DNA from: Mycolicibacterium stellerae
GTDB lineage: Bacteria > Actinomycetota > Actinomycetes > Mycobacteriales > Mycobacteriaceae
Direction: 5' to 3'
Assembly: GCF_003719305.1 (NCBI RefSeq)
Contig: NZ_RARC01000001.1
Location: 124,001 to 188,000 of the forward strand
Length of the DNA: 64,000 nucleotides
The first letter of the stretch is position 1. The number at the start of each line of letters is the position of its first letter. The notes under the pieces are model-generated. The model worked only from the letters and a program-made list of their open reading frames with translations. It ran no database searches and was not told the origin of the DNA. Positions 9,291-17,930 of this stretch are shown piece by piece. The position numbers and the translations under genes were made by a program.

Positions 9291-9310
9291 ACCTCAACTA
9301 TTGTTCAGGT
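9291..9310. promoter_or_regulatory. SoxR-type operator between arcA and soxR
   Basis: The 20 bases form an imperfect dyad, ACCTCAAC-TATT-GTTCAGGT, with 8 of 10 positions pairing. The known SoxR site is CCTCAAGTTAACTTGAGG, and the inner 18 bases here have the same length and the same outer CCTCAA/AGG ends. The site ends one base before the soxR GTG and begins ten bases upstream of the arcA ATG, so it can control both genes. Family knowledge supports autoregulation; binding itself is inferred. Confidence 0.65.
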
Positions 9311-9742
9311 GTGGACATCCACGAGCTGACGCCCGGCGAGATGGCCGACCGCAGCGGTGTGGCCGTCTCGGCGCTGCACTTCTACGAACGGCAGGGCCTG
9401 ATCGCCAGCCGTCGCACCTCCGGCAATCAGCGCCGCTACCCGCGCGAGTCGTTGCGGCGTGTCGCGTTCATCCGGATGTCGCAGCGGCTCGGCATCCCGC
9501 TCGCCCGGATCCGGGAGGCCCTCGCCACGCTGCCCACAGACCGCGTCCCGACCAGCAAGGATTGGGCGCGACTGTCGGCAGGTTGGCGCCAAGACATCGA
9601 CGACCGCATCCTTCATCTGCAGCGGCTGCGCGACAACCTCACGGGCTGCATCGGCTGCGGTTGCCTGAGCCTGAAGACCTGCGCGCTGTCCAACCCCGGC
9701 GACATGCTGGCCGACCAGGGACCCGGTGCGGTGCGGCTGTAG
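9311..9742 (+). CDS. soxR: Redox-sensitive transcriptional activator SoxR
   Basis: A 143-residue MerR-family regulator. The N-terminal winged helix (residues 5-70) contains [24 protein letters not shown] dimerization helix follows, and the [2Fe-2S] ligand cluster is encoded as [12 protein letters not shown] (about residues 114-125), the C-x2-C-x-C-x5-C arrangement of SoxR. In actinobacteria SoxR usually responds to redox-cycling compounds and activates a few oxidoreductases or exporters rather than soxS. GTG at 9311 directly abuts the putative operator, so initiation from a leaderless or very short-leader transcript is possible. The neighbouring arcA is the only obvious local target. Confidence 0.95.
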   Translation: MDIHELTPGEMADRSGVAVSALHFYERQGLIASRRTSGNQRRYPRESLRRVAFIRMSQRLGIPLARIREALATLPTDRVPTSKDWARLSAGWRQDIDDRILHLQRLRDNLTGCIGCGCLSLKTCALSNPGDMLADQGPGAVRL

Positions 9743-9747
9743 ATCAT

Positions 9748-9763
9748 TCGAACGCGTGTGCGA
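9748..9763. promoter_or_regulatory. Mycobacterial SOS (LexA) box
   Basis: TCGAAC-GCGT-GTGCGA matches the mycobacterial/Gram-positive LexA consensus TCGAAC-N4-GTTCGA at 11 of 12 defined positions. It immediately precedes the -10 element of the AlkB-like gene and starts 5 bases after the soxR stop. A LexA dimer here would block RNA polymerase. Confidence 0.7.
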
Positions 9764-9769
9764 TAAACT
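9764..9769 (+). promoter_or_regulatory. -10 element of a leaderless alkB-like promoter
   Basis: TAAACT fits the mycobacterial TANNNT -10 consensus and ends 7 bases before the ATG at 9777. That spacing places the transcription start at or next to the A of the start codon, as in leaderless mycobacterial genes. No Shine-Dalgarno sequence is present. Confidence 0.5.
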
Positions 9770-9776
9770 CGTGCGC

Positions 9777-10373
9777 ATGGAGGTGGCGCTTCAAAGCTCG
9801 CTCTTCGACCCCGCCGAGCGGCAGCACCTGGGCGGCGGAGCATGGGTCGAGGTGCGCTCGGGCTGGCTGTCTGACGCCGACTCGCTGTTCGACGAACTCA
9901 TGGAGGTCATCCCGTGGCGGGCCGAGCGCAGGCAGATGTATGACCGCGTTCTCGACGTGCCGCGACTGGTCAGCTTTCACCACCTGATCGACGAACCGGT
10001 TCCCCATCCGATGCTCAAGCAGATGCGCAGGCGGCTCAACGACACCTACGGCGGCGAACTCGGCGAACCCTTCACCACCGCGGGGCTGTGCCTCTATCGC
10101 AACGGCGAAGACAGCGTGGCATGGCACGGCGACAACATCGGCCGCAGCAGCACTGAGGACACCATGGTTGCAATCGTATGTTTGGGCGCCACAAGGGTTT
10201 TCGCATTGCGCCCACGCGGCGGCGGCAAATCGTTACGGCTGCAACACCGGCACGGCGATCTACTGGTGATGGGTGGGTCGTGCCAGCGCACGTGGGAGCA
10301 CGCCATCCCGAAGACGGTGAAGCCGGTCGGTCAGCGAATCAGCATCCAGTTCCGGCCGCACGACGTGCGGTGA
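9777..10373 (+). CDS. AlkB-like 2-oxoglutarate/Fe(II) dioxygenase (alkylated DNA repair)
   Basis: Probable oxidative demethylase of alkylated nucleobases. The 198-residue protein has the AlkB core: MYDRVLDVPRL, a YGGELGEPFTTAGLCLYRNGEDSVAWHGD stretch holding the iron-binding His-x-Asp (about residues 115-117), and a distal His in TWEHAIPKT. The 2-oxoglutarate-binding Arg lies in RISIQFRPH at the C-terminus. ATG at 9777 is chosen for its fit to the leaderless promoter; an upstream in-frame ATG would lie inside soxR. The SOS box in its promoter supports a DNA-repair role. The M. tuberculosis counterpart in the same neighbourhood is Rv1000c. Confidence 0.9.
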   Translation: MEVALQSSLFDPAERQHLGGGAWVEVRSGWLSDADSLFDELMEVIPWRAERRQMYDRVLDVPRLVSFHHLIDEPVPHPMLKQMRRRLNDTYGGELGEPFTTAGLCLYRNGEDSVAWHGDNIGRSSTEDTMVAIVCLGATRVFALRPRGGGKSLRLQHRHGDLLVMGGSCQRTWEHAIPKTVKPVGQRISIQFRPHDVR

Positions 10374-10376
10374 GCC

Positions 10377-11045
10377 TCATGCCTTCACCGCGGCGACACC
10401 CGCGCTGAGCAGTTCGCCCGCGCGCTTGGTGTCGACGGCAGCCACGGGCTTGTCGGGGACGACGAGCGGATTGGCGGTGACGATCACCATCAGCGAGCCG
10501 AACCTGGCGACGTAGTTGTAAAGCTCGCCGGTACGCGCCTTTCCGCCGATCGTCGTCTGCACCACTCGGTGCGCACCCTGCGTTGCAACACCGTCGATCT
10601 TCGGTGCATCCACCACCTCGATGAGGCCGCGCACTCCCGGGCCGGCGAACCCGACCTTTTGGCAATTCTCCGGAGGTCCATTCACCGGCACGGCTTCCGA
10701 TGTCTCCACCGCGATCACGATGAACCTGTTGCCCTCGCCCTCGGCGGTGAGCGCGGCCATGTTGCCCTTCACACCGGCGGGCAAAACCTGCTGATTGGCG
10801 AACTTTCCGCAATCTGCCGGCTCGAATTTTATTTGCGCAGGCAGCTTTTGGGGCTCCAGGACGCGGGGGTCGATCGCCGTCGGCGCGATATCGGTGACCT
10901 TGAACGGCGCAGGAAAGTCCGTCCGGAGGTTCTTGACGTTCGCGATGTCGGCGTGCGAAAGGTCCGGCTCTGCCGATTCGGCAGATCCGCACGCGGCGAG
11001 TGCGCCGACGCAGGAGACGACGAGCACGGCCCTCAGGTTCAACAT
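10377..11045 (-). CDS. Secreted lipoprotein (DUF5642-like)
   Basis: A 222-residue predicted lipoprotein. The N-terminus MLNLRAVLVVSCVGALAAC is a lipoprotein signal peptide ending in an LAAC lipobox, so the mature protein starts at the Cys and is anchored to the outer face of the membrane. The rest is a single globular domain with Cys residues around DCGKF and ENCQKV that could pair. The pattern resembles the mycobacterial DUF5642 family; no enzymatic motif is visible. The ATG at 11045 is preferred over an upstream in-frame start because it gives a proper signal peptide. It is the downstream member of a tandem paralogous pair with the gene at 11074-11760. Confidence 0.8.
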   Translation of the reverse strand: MLNLRAVLVVSCVGALAACGSAESAEPDLSHADIANVKNLRTDFPAPFKVTDIAPTAIDPRVLEPQKLPAQIKFEPADCGKFANQQVLPAGVKGNMAALTAEGEGNRFIVIAVETSEAVPVNGPPENCQKVGFAGPGVRGLIEVVDAPKIDGVATQGAHRVVQTTIGGKARTGELYNYVARFGSLMVIVTANPLVVPDKPVAAVDTKRAGELLSAGVAAVKA

Positions 11046-11073
11046 CGCCGCCAATGTACCCGCCGATTCCGCG

Positions 11074-11760
11074 TCAACCCCGTAACGCCGACACCGTTTT
11101 GACCAATAGATCGGCGGCGAATTCTTGGCCGAGTGGAGGATTCGGCGATCCCGGGTCCGCAACCACGGTGACGAACGCCAGGTAGTCGCCGAGATAGGCG
11201 CTGAACGTGTACACCGTCGAGGTTGTCTCCATGCCTCCCTCGACGACCGTCGTGGCGACGGTGTCCATGCCCACGGTGGTTGCGCCTTCGACGGCCGGCG
11301 CGTCGATGATGTTCACGGTGCCTGTGGTGTTTCCCGATGTCACCGTCCATTGCCCGCATTCGGCGAGCACCGAGGGGTCGAGGGTGATCGGCGACGCGGG
11401 CGATCCGGTGACGACGGCATGCACGATGCCGCCGGGACCCGATCCCGACCAGCCTCGGGTCGTCGCGTCGTCGGTGGCCGGGCCTGCCAGCGGTGCACAG
11501 TGCGGCGGTTCGGTGACCCAGCCGGGCCCGAAACCCCAGAAGGCTGCGGGAGACGCGGGGCCGAGGACGTCGGCCACCTCGTAGCCTGCGGGCAGTTCGC
11601 CGCGCACCCGGCTGATTCTTGCCGGGTTGACCTCGGATTGGTCCGCAGGCGATATGGAGGTCGACGGCACGGGTGGCGGGCCGGCGTGGCCGCAGCCTGC
11701 GACGACGCCCGTCACGAGCGCTATCGGAAGCCAGAACCGGCGCACGCCCGTTGATACCAC
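11074..11760 (-). CDS. Secreted lipoprotein (DUF5642-like), paralogue
   Basis: A lipoprotein of about 228 residues. GTG at 11760 gives VVSTGVRRFWLPIALVTGVVAGC, a signal peptide with twin Arg, hydrophobic core and VAGC lipobox; GTG at 11745 and a TTG at 11811 are alternatives and no start has a clear ribosome-binding site. The body shares landmarks with its downstream neighbour: a C-x-PL/DC-x-K type Cys pattern, a CGQWTV segment, a central IxDAPxxxGxxT stretch and a C-terminal YxxYLGDYLAFVTV strand. That suggests tandem duplication followed by strong divergence. The spacer between the two genes is 28 bases. Function is unknown; surface exposure is inferred. Confidence 0.75.
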   Translation of the reverse strand: MVSTGVRRFWLPIALVTGVVAGCGHAGPPPVPSTSISPADQSEVNPARISRVRGELPAGYEVADVLGPASPAAFWGFGPGWVTEPPHCAPLAGPATDDATTRGWSGSGPGGIVHAVVTGSPASPITLDPSVLAECGQWTVTSGNTTGTVNIIDAPAVEGATTVGMDTVATTVVEGGMETTSTVYTFSAYLGDYLAFVTVVADPGSPNPPLGQEFAADLLVKTVSALRG

Positions 11761-11811
11761 GGACGGCCCGTTGAACCGGCCAGCAACGTTTTGCGTGTCT
11801 AGAGCGATCAA

Positions 11812-11832
11812 CTAATGGGTCGGGCCTATTAG
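11812..11832. promoter_or_regulatory. Inverted repeat between divergent secreted-protein genes
   Basis: CTAATGGG and CCTATTAG, separated by 5 bases, pair at 7 of 8 positions. The element lies between the minus-strand lipoprotein gene and the plus-strand gene starting at 11852, 19 bases upstream of that ATG. It could be an operator for either direction. No regulator is assigned. Confidence 0.35.
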
Positions 11833-11851
11833 AAGTACGGAGAAAACTGTC

Positions 11852-12184
11852 ATGCGAGCAGCACTGGCTATGGCAGGGGGGATCGTGGCGGCGGGCTTGA
11901 TGCTCGCACCAGCGACTACTGCAACGGCTGAACCCATTGCACCGGGTGGCGCCTACGCAACCATCGGACAGCTGGAGGCTTCCGGCTACGACGTGAACAT
12001 CGATCGGGTGGGCAGCGCGCCGCTCGATCAGTGCATCGTGACAAGCGTGCGGAATCCGCAGGACATCACCCGAACCATCCGGGTGGACAACGGGCGCAAG
12101 GGCGACAAGAGGGACTTCGACTACGTCGAAATCGTGGTCCGCCGGACCATCACCGTCTCGCTCAACTGCGACGCCCGCACCTAG
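11852..12184 (+). CDS. Small secreted protein of unknown function
   Basis: A 110-residue exported protein. Residues 1-26 form a Sec signal peptide (hydrophobic core GGIVAAGLMLAPATTATA, AxA cleavage site before EPIAPGG). The mature domain has two Cys residues, near QCIVTS and LNCDART, which can form one disulfide. It ends in a basic, beta-rich segment (FDYVEIVVRRTITVSL). Short exported proteins of this pattern recur in mycobacteria without known function. ATG at 11852 is preceded by ACGGAGAA. Its 3' end overlaps the convergent PE-PPE hydrolase by 4 bases. Confidence 0.75.
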   Translation: MRAALAMAGGIVAAGLMLAPATTATAEPIAPGGAYATIGQLEASGYDVNIDRVGSAPLDQCIVTSVRNPQDITRTIRVDNGRKGDKRDFDYVEIVVRRTITVSLNCDART

Positions 12185-13779
12185 GCGGCCGGCGCGCCAG
12201 CGTCGTTCGCCTCGGCGCTTGTGGTCGTCTTGGATTCCTGGCCCGTCAGCGCGTTGATGATCCGCTTCAGCGGTCCATCACCGTTGGGCTGAAGCCCCGC
12301 CAACGGCTTCGCCGGATCGAACTTCATCGATTCGCGCAGTTTCGCGAACGGGTCAGGCTTGGTGGCGTCTGGAGTTTCGGTTCCTTCAGACGCGAGGTCA
12401 TTGCCGAGCTGTTCGGCGTTCTGGCCCGCTTTCCCATCAGGCTCGGTCCCGGGCGTGGAGCTGGTCGTAACCGTCTGCGGCTCGTTGACCTGTGCGGATT
12501 CAATCCTCAAGGAATTCGCCTCGTCGGCGTCGGCATCGGCGTCGGGGACGGGGGCGCTCCAGACTCCGTGGCTTTCGACGCCCAGCTCGTTTCCAGCGTC
12601 GTCGTACGTCTCACCGCCGACGCCGAAGGGTCGGTTGACATCGTTGGTGCCGAGAAGGCGCCCGATCCCGGCCTCCTCCAAACCATCGTCGATGCCGACC
12701 GGGACCGACTGGGCCAGGTTGGCCAGCAGCGTGAGCGCGTCCTCCTGCGGCAGCAGCTGGAATCCGACGGACTCACCCGGACTGGTGCCCCGGTAATAGG
12801 CCGATTCGATCAGCACCCGCAACGGTGCGTCGGCGACCGCCAGCAGCGCATCCGGCACTCCCAGCTGCTGCGCAGGCAACAGTATGGGCAGCCGGTCCGA
12901 GGTGAGCAGGTAATAGTCGGTGTCGCCGTAGGTGCCCCGGCTGATCGCCTCGTCCAGTGAGTGGCTCGGCACATCGCCGTGCAGATAGTAGTAGGCGGCG
13001 GCCGAGTTGGCCCACGCCAAGCCGTTCCACACCACAGCGGGCGCATCGCCGCCGAGCAGGTCGTACTGCTGCGCGACGTCGACGGTCGGGGTGACGAAGT
13101 CGTCGGGGTCGCCTTCGCATGAAACACCGTCGCAGCTGTTCTCCGTCGGCCCGTAGAACGTGATGCCGAGGATCGGAATGGTCGTTCCTTCGGGCCCGCG
13201 CCCCAAGATCCCGCCGTTGGGCCGCATCGGGTTGGAGATCAGGTAGAACGTGGTCCCGTTGAGGCCTGGGTAGTCGTCCGGATTCTCCACGATCTGGTTC
13301 TTCACCAGCGATGCGACCACCGCGCTTTGCGAGTAGCCGAAGACGATGAAGGGCGGAGCTGTCTCGCTAGGGTCTGTCGAGCCAACGCCGCTGTTGTAGT
13401 TGCATTCGCCCAAAGAGACCCCAAGACAATGCGACAGATTGTCCTGCCCGATCGCGACGGAATCATCGAATGTCGTCGAGCCGAACACCGGGAAGAATTC
13501 CGCGGGGTAGATCACGGCCACCCGGTTGTACTCCGCTGGGTTTGCGGGCACCGGCGTTCCGTCGGGATCGACATAATTATTGATCGCCTGATCCATGTAC
13601 GCCGTGACGAAATCATTCGAATCCGTCGGCAGGGACAGCGGATGCTGGGTGCCGCCCATGATCAGCACCGTCGTGGCCAATAGCTGGAAGGCCGTCGTGA
13701 GGGTCTGCATCGCCACCACCGCGGGTATGGCGATCAGCGCCACGAAAACTACGATCAGCGAATGCGCGATCTTCTTCAC
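12181..13779 (-). CDS. PE-PPE domain alpha/beta hydrolase, exported or membrane-anchored
   Basis: A 532-residue protein with the PE-PPE (pfam08237-type) serine hydrolase/cutinase-like domain but no PE or PPE leader. Residues 1-28 form a signal peptide or anchor (KKIAHSLIVVFVALIAIPAVVA). The hydrolase core holds VLIMGGTQHPL and the nucleophile elbow FGYSQSA (GxSxS, about residue 150), with YPAEFFPVFG and YPGLNGTTFYLISNPMRPNGG as family blocks. The last 120 residues are an acidic, Ser/Thr/Pro-rich low-complexity tail (ADADADEANS, TTSSTPGTEPDG), a plausible O-mannosylation or wall-spanning segment. GTG at 13779. Known relatives are esterases or acyltransferases of cell-envelope lipids; the substrate here is unknown. 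Confidence 0.88.
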   Translation of the reverse strand: MKKIAHSLIVVFVALIAIPAVVAMQTLTTAFQLLATTVLIMGGTQHPLSLPTDSNDFVTAYMDQAINNYVDPDGTPVPANPAEYNRVAVIYPAEFFPVFGSTTFDDSVAIGQDNLSHCLGVSLGECNYNSGVGSTDPSETAPPFIVFGYSQSAVVASLVKNQIVENPDDYPGLNGTTFYLISNPMRPNGGILGRGPEGTTIPILGITFYGPTENSCDGVSCEGDPDDFVTPTVDVAQQYDLLGGDAPAVVWNGLAWANSAAAYYYLHGDVPSHSLDEAISRGTYGDTDYYLLTSDRLPILLPAQQLGVPDALLAVADAPLRVLIESAYYRGTSPGESVGFQLLPQEDALTLLANLAQSVPVGIDDGLEEAGIGRLLGTNDVNRPFGVGGETYDDAGNELGVESHGVWSAPVPDADADADEANSLRIESAQVNEPQTVTTSSTPGTEPDGKAGQNAEQLGNDLASEGTETPDATKPDPFAKLRESMKFDPAKPLAGLQPNGDGPLKRIINALTGQESKTTTSAEANDAGAPAA

Positions 13780-14101
13780 CCGTGAACCATCCCCTCGCCA
13801 CCCCGCAGACTCGCGCTGCCTATCGCCAGCGACGACACCACGAGACCGTTGCGGCCTCCATCTCGCAGCACAGGAGCATTTTGCACTACAGCCGTCCGGC
13901 TCGCAGCGAAATCATCAGGCTTTTCCGCTCCGGCCTCACCACGGCTATGTAAGTCACCCCCCGGCAGCCAGCTAAGCAACCGGTTCGACGTCCGAATCGG
14001 CACAAATTACCGGTGGCACCGGTTCGCGGCGATTTTCCTTCCATCCGGCGTTTGCCGACCGTAGAGTCATGGCGCAGATTTCAACTGACACGGGAGATTC
14101 A
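13780..14101. other. Divergent intergenic region
   Basis: The 322 bases separate the minus-strand PE-PPE hydrolase from the plus-strand LpqN-like gene. No gene is supported. A TAGAGT hexamer at 14062-14067 fits the TANNNT -10 consensus for the rightward gene, giving a leader of about 28 bases. Two ACCGGT-type palindromic hexamers occur near 13980 and 14010-14022 but form no clear operator. Confidence 0.4.
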
Positions 14102-14797
14102 ATGAGAAAAGTGAGGGCCGGCGGGATCGCCATCATGGCCGTCATAGTCGGCCTCGCCCTTGCGGGCTGCGGATCCGAAGACAAGAAGGTCGAAGCCACC
14201 ACTTCGAGCTCCACCAGCTCGTCGTCGTCGTCGTCGGCAGCACCTTCGTCGTCGGCGGCCGCCAAGCCCAACGCGACGATTCCCGACTACATCAAGCAGA
14301 ACGGAATCGCCGAATCACCGGTGAAGCGCGGCGATCCAGGATCTCCCGAAATCAACCTGCCGTTCCCCCCAGGCTGGGAGGACATGGGTGCCCAAACTCC
14401 CCAATGGGCTTGGGGCGGAATCAAGTACACCGGTGACCCGGCGATGGCCGCCAACCCGCCGACGATTCTCGCGCTGCTCTCGAAGCTGCAGGGCAACGTC
14501 GACCCGGCCAAGATCCTCGAGTTCGCACCGGGCGAGATGAAGAACCTGCCCGGCTATGAGGGCGACGGCGTCGGCTCGGCCAGCACGCTCGGTGGTTTCG
14601 ACGCCTGGCAGGTCGGCGGCACCTACGTCAAGGACGGCACCTTGCATGCCGTGGCGCAGAAGACCGTGGTGATCCCCGGAGCCGACAGCCTGTTCGTCCT
14701 GCAGCTCAACGCTGACGGCACCGAGGACCAGATGGGGGTCCTGATGGACGCCACCAACATCATCGACGAGCAGACAACGATCACTCCGGCACCGTGA
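14102..14797 (+). CDS. LpqN/LpqT-family lipoprotein
   Basis: A 231-residue lipoprotein. The signal peptide MRKVRAGGIAIMAVIVGLALAGC ends in the lipobox LAGC. A Ser/Thr-rich linker of about 30 residues follows, including a run of seven Ser, typical of O-mannosylated mycobacterial lipoproteins. The globular part carries the LpqN-type pattern: PDYIKQNGI, LPFPPGWEDMG, a WxWG segment and a C-terminal ADSLFVLQLNADGTEDQMGVLMDATNIID. ATG at 14102 follows a GGGAG ribosome-binding site. Its stop overlaps the next gene in a GTGA coupling. LpqN proteins have been linked to envelope lipid and transporter interactions; the role of this member is inferred only. Confidence 0.85.
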   Translation: MRKVRAGGIAIMAVIVGLALAGCGSEDKKVEATTSSSTSSSSSSSAAPSSSAAAKPNATIPDYIKQNGIAESPVKRGDPGSPEINLPFPPGWEDMGAQTPQWAWGGIKYTGDPAMAANPPTILALLSKLQGNVDPAKILEFAPGEMKNLPGYEGDGVGSASTLGGFDAWQVGGTYVKDGTLHAVAQKTVVIPGADSLFVLQLNADGTEDQMGVLMDATNIIDEQTTITPAP

Positions 14798-15180
14798 CGG
14801 CGGTTCAGCCGCCCGCTGCGAACGAGCCGCCGCCGCCACAGCGCGGTCAGACTCGGGAGGAGCGGGGCCGCGACATCAGCGAGGCTCAGGCCGAAGCAGA
14901 GGCCGAGACGTCGAAGGTGAAGCAGTACCTGAGGATAATGAGCCCTCGGTATGTGCTGTCGATGGCCGAGGGATACCCGGTGGTGCTCAAGCCGTTCATC
15001 CAGTTCTGCCTGATCCTCATCTATCCGGCTTGGCTGTTCGCCGTGCTGTTCGGCGCCGCGATGCACGCGCTGTTCTACGTGACGGTCTACCCGGTGTTGT
15101 GGCTACTCTTCTGGCCGATGCGCGCCCACCAGAAGAAGCACCATCCGCAGGAGTACGCCGAGTCACAGCGCAAGAAGTAG
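14794..15180 (+). CDS. Small membrane protein
   Basis: A 128-residue protein that starts with GTG overlapping the lipoprotein stop by 4 bases. The first 45 residues are polar and charged (PPPPQRGQTREERGRD, then a coiled-coil-like EAQAEAEAETSKVKQYL). Two closely spaced hydrophobic segments follow at about residues 68-112 (FIQFCLILIYPAWLFAVLFG and LFYVTVYPVLWLLFWPM), and a basic tail ends in QRKK. It is therefore an inner-membrane hairpin protein with cytoplasmic termini. The tight coupling suggests that it works with the LpqN-like lipoprotein. No family name is claimed. Confidence 0.75.
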   Translation: MTAVQPPAANEPPPPQRGQTREERGRDISEAQAEAEAETSKVKQYLRIMSPRYVLSMAEGYPVVLKPFIQFCLILIYPAWLFAVLFGAAMHALFYVTVYPVLWLLFWPMRAHQKKHHPQEYAESQRKK

Positions 15181-15193
15181 CCGGCGGAGCTCA

Positions 15194-16096
15194 GTGGGAC
15201 TGTTCAACCGGTCGGCCGGCGCTGCGGTGAATGTGGCGCCGGCCGTTGTCCGGCCGCGGCAGACGGTCACGGCCACCGTCACCACCGACAGGCCGGTCAA
15301 CAAGGTCACCGCGGCGACGCTGGAGTGGGGCTACACGAACTTCTACCGCTACCGATGGGCCGGCCGCGCCGACTCGACGGCCACCGAGATGAACGACGTG
15401 TGGTGGATGATGGGCGAGGTCGGCACCGACGCGGGCAGCGAGAAGGATACCGAGGACTGGGTTGGTGTGACGAAGGTCGACCTCCCGACCGCTACAAGCG
15501 AATTCACCGGTGCCACTTCGTCATTCACCATCCCGTCCTGGGCGCCGGGCTCCTCGGGCGCGCTCGCTCGATGGTCGGCGAGGCTGACAGTCGAACGCGC
15601 CGGCCGCGACATCGACACCCGCGGCGACTTCACCGTGGTCATCGGCGCCGATGATCTTCAGGTCACCGATGCGCCGCAGCAGCGGGTCGCAGGGGACGGC
15701 GAGACCGAACTCGACATCGTGGTGCCGTCGCTGGTCTTTCGCGCGGGCGAAGCGATCACCGGCAACATCACACTCACGCCGCGCAAGGACATGTCCGACG
15801 GGGAGCTGGGAATCCACTGGGCCTACAAGACGCTCTCTCATCCCCTGGAACGCACACCCGCGGCGGGTGGCGGCTCCAAGTCCGGTGACAGGCTCAAGCT
15901 CGGTAAGTCAATACCGTTGCGCAACGGCACACCGGTGACGGTGCCCTTCGCACTGCCGCTTCCGGCCGACGCTCCACCGACAGGTTCAGCCGTGCACTCG
16001 TCTCTGGTGTATCTCCTCGAGGCCACCCTGATGTATGCGAAGTGGACCCAGGGCATCGAGAAGGTGTGCCGCCAGATCGTTGTCGTCAACGCGTAG
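15194..16096 (+). CDS. Arrestin/Spo0M-like conserved protein
   Basis: A 300-residue soluble beta-rich protein without signal peptide. The first half (AAVNVAPAVVRPRQTVTATVTTDRPVNKVTAATLEWGYTN) and second half (LDIVVPSLVFRAGEAITGNITLTP) each begin with an arrestin-like strand pattern. This two-lobed architecture recalls Spo0M/arrestin-fold proteins. GTG at 15194 follows a GGCGGAG ribosome-binding site 13 bases after the preceding stop, so the gene probably belongs to the lipoprotein-membrane protein operon. It ends exactly where the convergent shikimate dehydrogenase-like gene ends. Function is unknown. Confidence 0.7.
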   Translation: MGLFNRSAGAAVNVAPAVVRPRQTVTATVTTDRPVNKVTAATLEWGYTNFYRYRWAGRADSTATEMNDVWWMMGEVGTDAGSEKDTEDWVGVTKVDLPTATSEFTGATSSFTIPSWAPGSSGALARWSARLTVERAGRDIDTRGDFTVVIGADDLQVTDAPQQRVAGDGETELDIVVPSLVFRAGEAITGNITLTPRKDMSDGELGIHWAYKTLSHPLERTPAAGGGSKSGDRLKLGKSIPLRNGTPVTVPFALPLPADAPPTGSAVHSSLVYLLEATLMYAKWTQGIEKVCRQIVVVNA

Positions 16097-16914
16097 TCAG
16101 GCCCGCGATATCGCCGACGCGTCGGCGACCTGCTCGGCCGTCGGCCGCATCCCGGTGTAGCGCTCGAACTGCTCGGCAGCCTGTAGTGCGATCACTTCGC
16201 CGCCGGTGATGACCTTCACCCCGGCAGCCCGGGCGGCGACGATCAGCGGGGTCTCCGACGGCAGCGCGACCACATCGAAAACGGTGTCGGCCTTCGCGAT
16301 TGTCGATGTGTCGAATGCGCTGCGCTGCTCGTCGGGTCCACCGGCCATCCCGATCGGCGTCACGTTGACGATGACGTCGGCGGTCCGTGACCCCACCTCG
16401 CCCGCATAGTCGTAGCCGAGTTGCCGCGCCATCGCCCCGCCGGTCTCGGCATTGCGTGCGACGACGAGACCATCGCGAAAGCCGCTGTCCCGGAAAGCCG
16501 CTCCGACCGCGCTGGCCATTCCCCCGCTGCCGTGAATCAGTACCGACTGCGAACTGCGCAATCCATGCTCGCCGATGAGCCGCTGTACCGCGATGTAGTC
16601 GGTGTTCGACGCGGTGAGGTGCCCGTCGTCGTTGACGATCGTGTTGACGGCGTTGATGGCCAGCGCCGAACCCTCAACGGCGTCGACGAGCGGAATGACG
16701 TCCTGCTTGAACGGCATCGACACCGAGCAGCCCCGGATGCCGAGGGCCCGCACGCCGCCGATCGCCGCAACGATATCGGTCGTGGTGAACGCCTTGTAGA
16801 TGAAGTCGAGGCCGAGCAGGTCGTACAGATAGTTGTGAAATCTGGTGCCGATATTGCTCGGTCGGGCCGCCAGCGAGATGCACAGCCGGGTGTCCTTGTT
16901 CAGCGGCGGGCGCA

Positions 16915-16915
<1 letters not shown>
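16097..16915 (-). CDS. Shikimate dehydrogenase-like oxidoreductase (SdhL type)
   Basis: A 272-residue NAD(P)-dependent dehydrogenase of the AroE superfamily. The N-terminal catalytic domain contains SLAARPSNIGTRFHNYLYDLLGLDFIYKAF and GCSVSMPFKQDVIPL (the Lys corresponds to the catalytic Lys), plus INAVNTIVNDDG and NTDY. The C-terminal Rossmann domain has IHGSGGMASAVGAAF. The RPSNIGTRFHN version of the N-terminus is typical of the shikimate dehydrogenase-like (HI0607) branch rather than housekeeping AroE, so quinate or shikimate analogues are possible substrates. The ATG shares one base with the Pat stop codon, making this the last gene of a cyclase-pat-sdhL operon. Confidence 0.85.
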
Positions 16916-17922
<1,007 letters not shown>

Positions 17923-17930
17923 CTACCGCC

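Noticed and set aside
11761..11811. TTG at 11811 as start of the second lipoprotein
   Set aside because: It would place about 17 polar residues before the signal peptide and has no ribosome-binding site; GTG at 11760 gives a normal lipoprotein signal.
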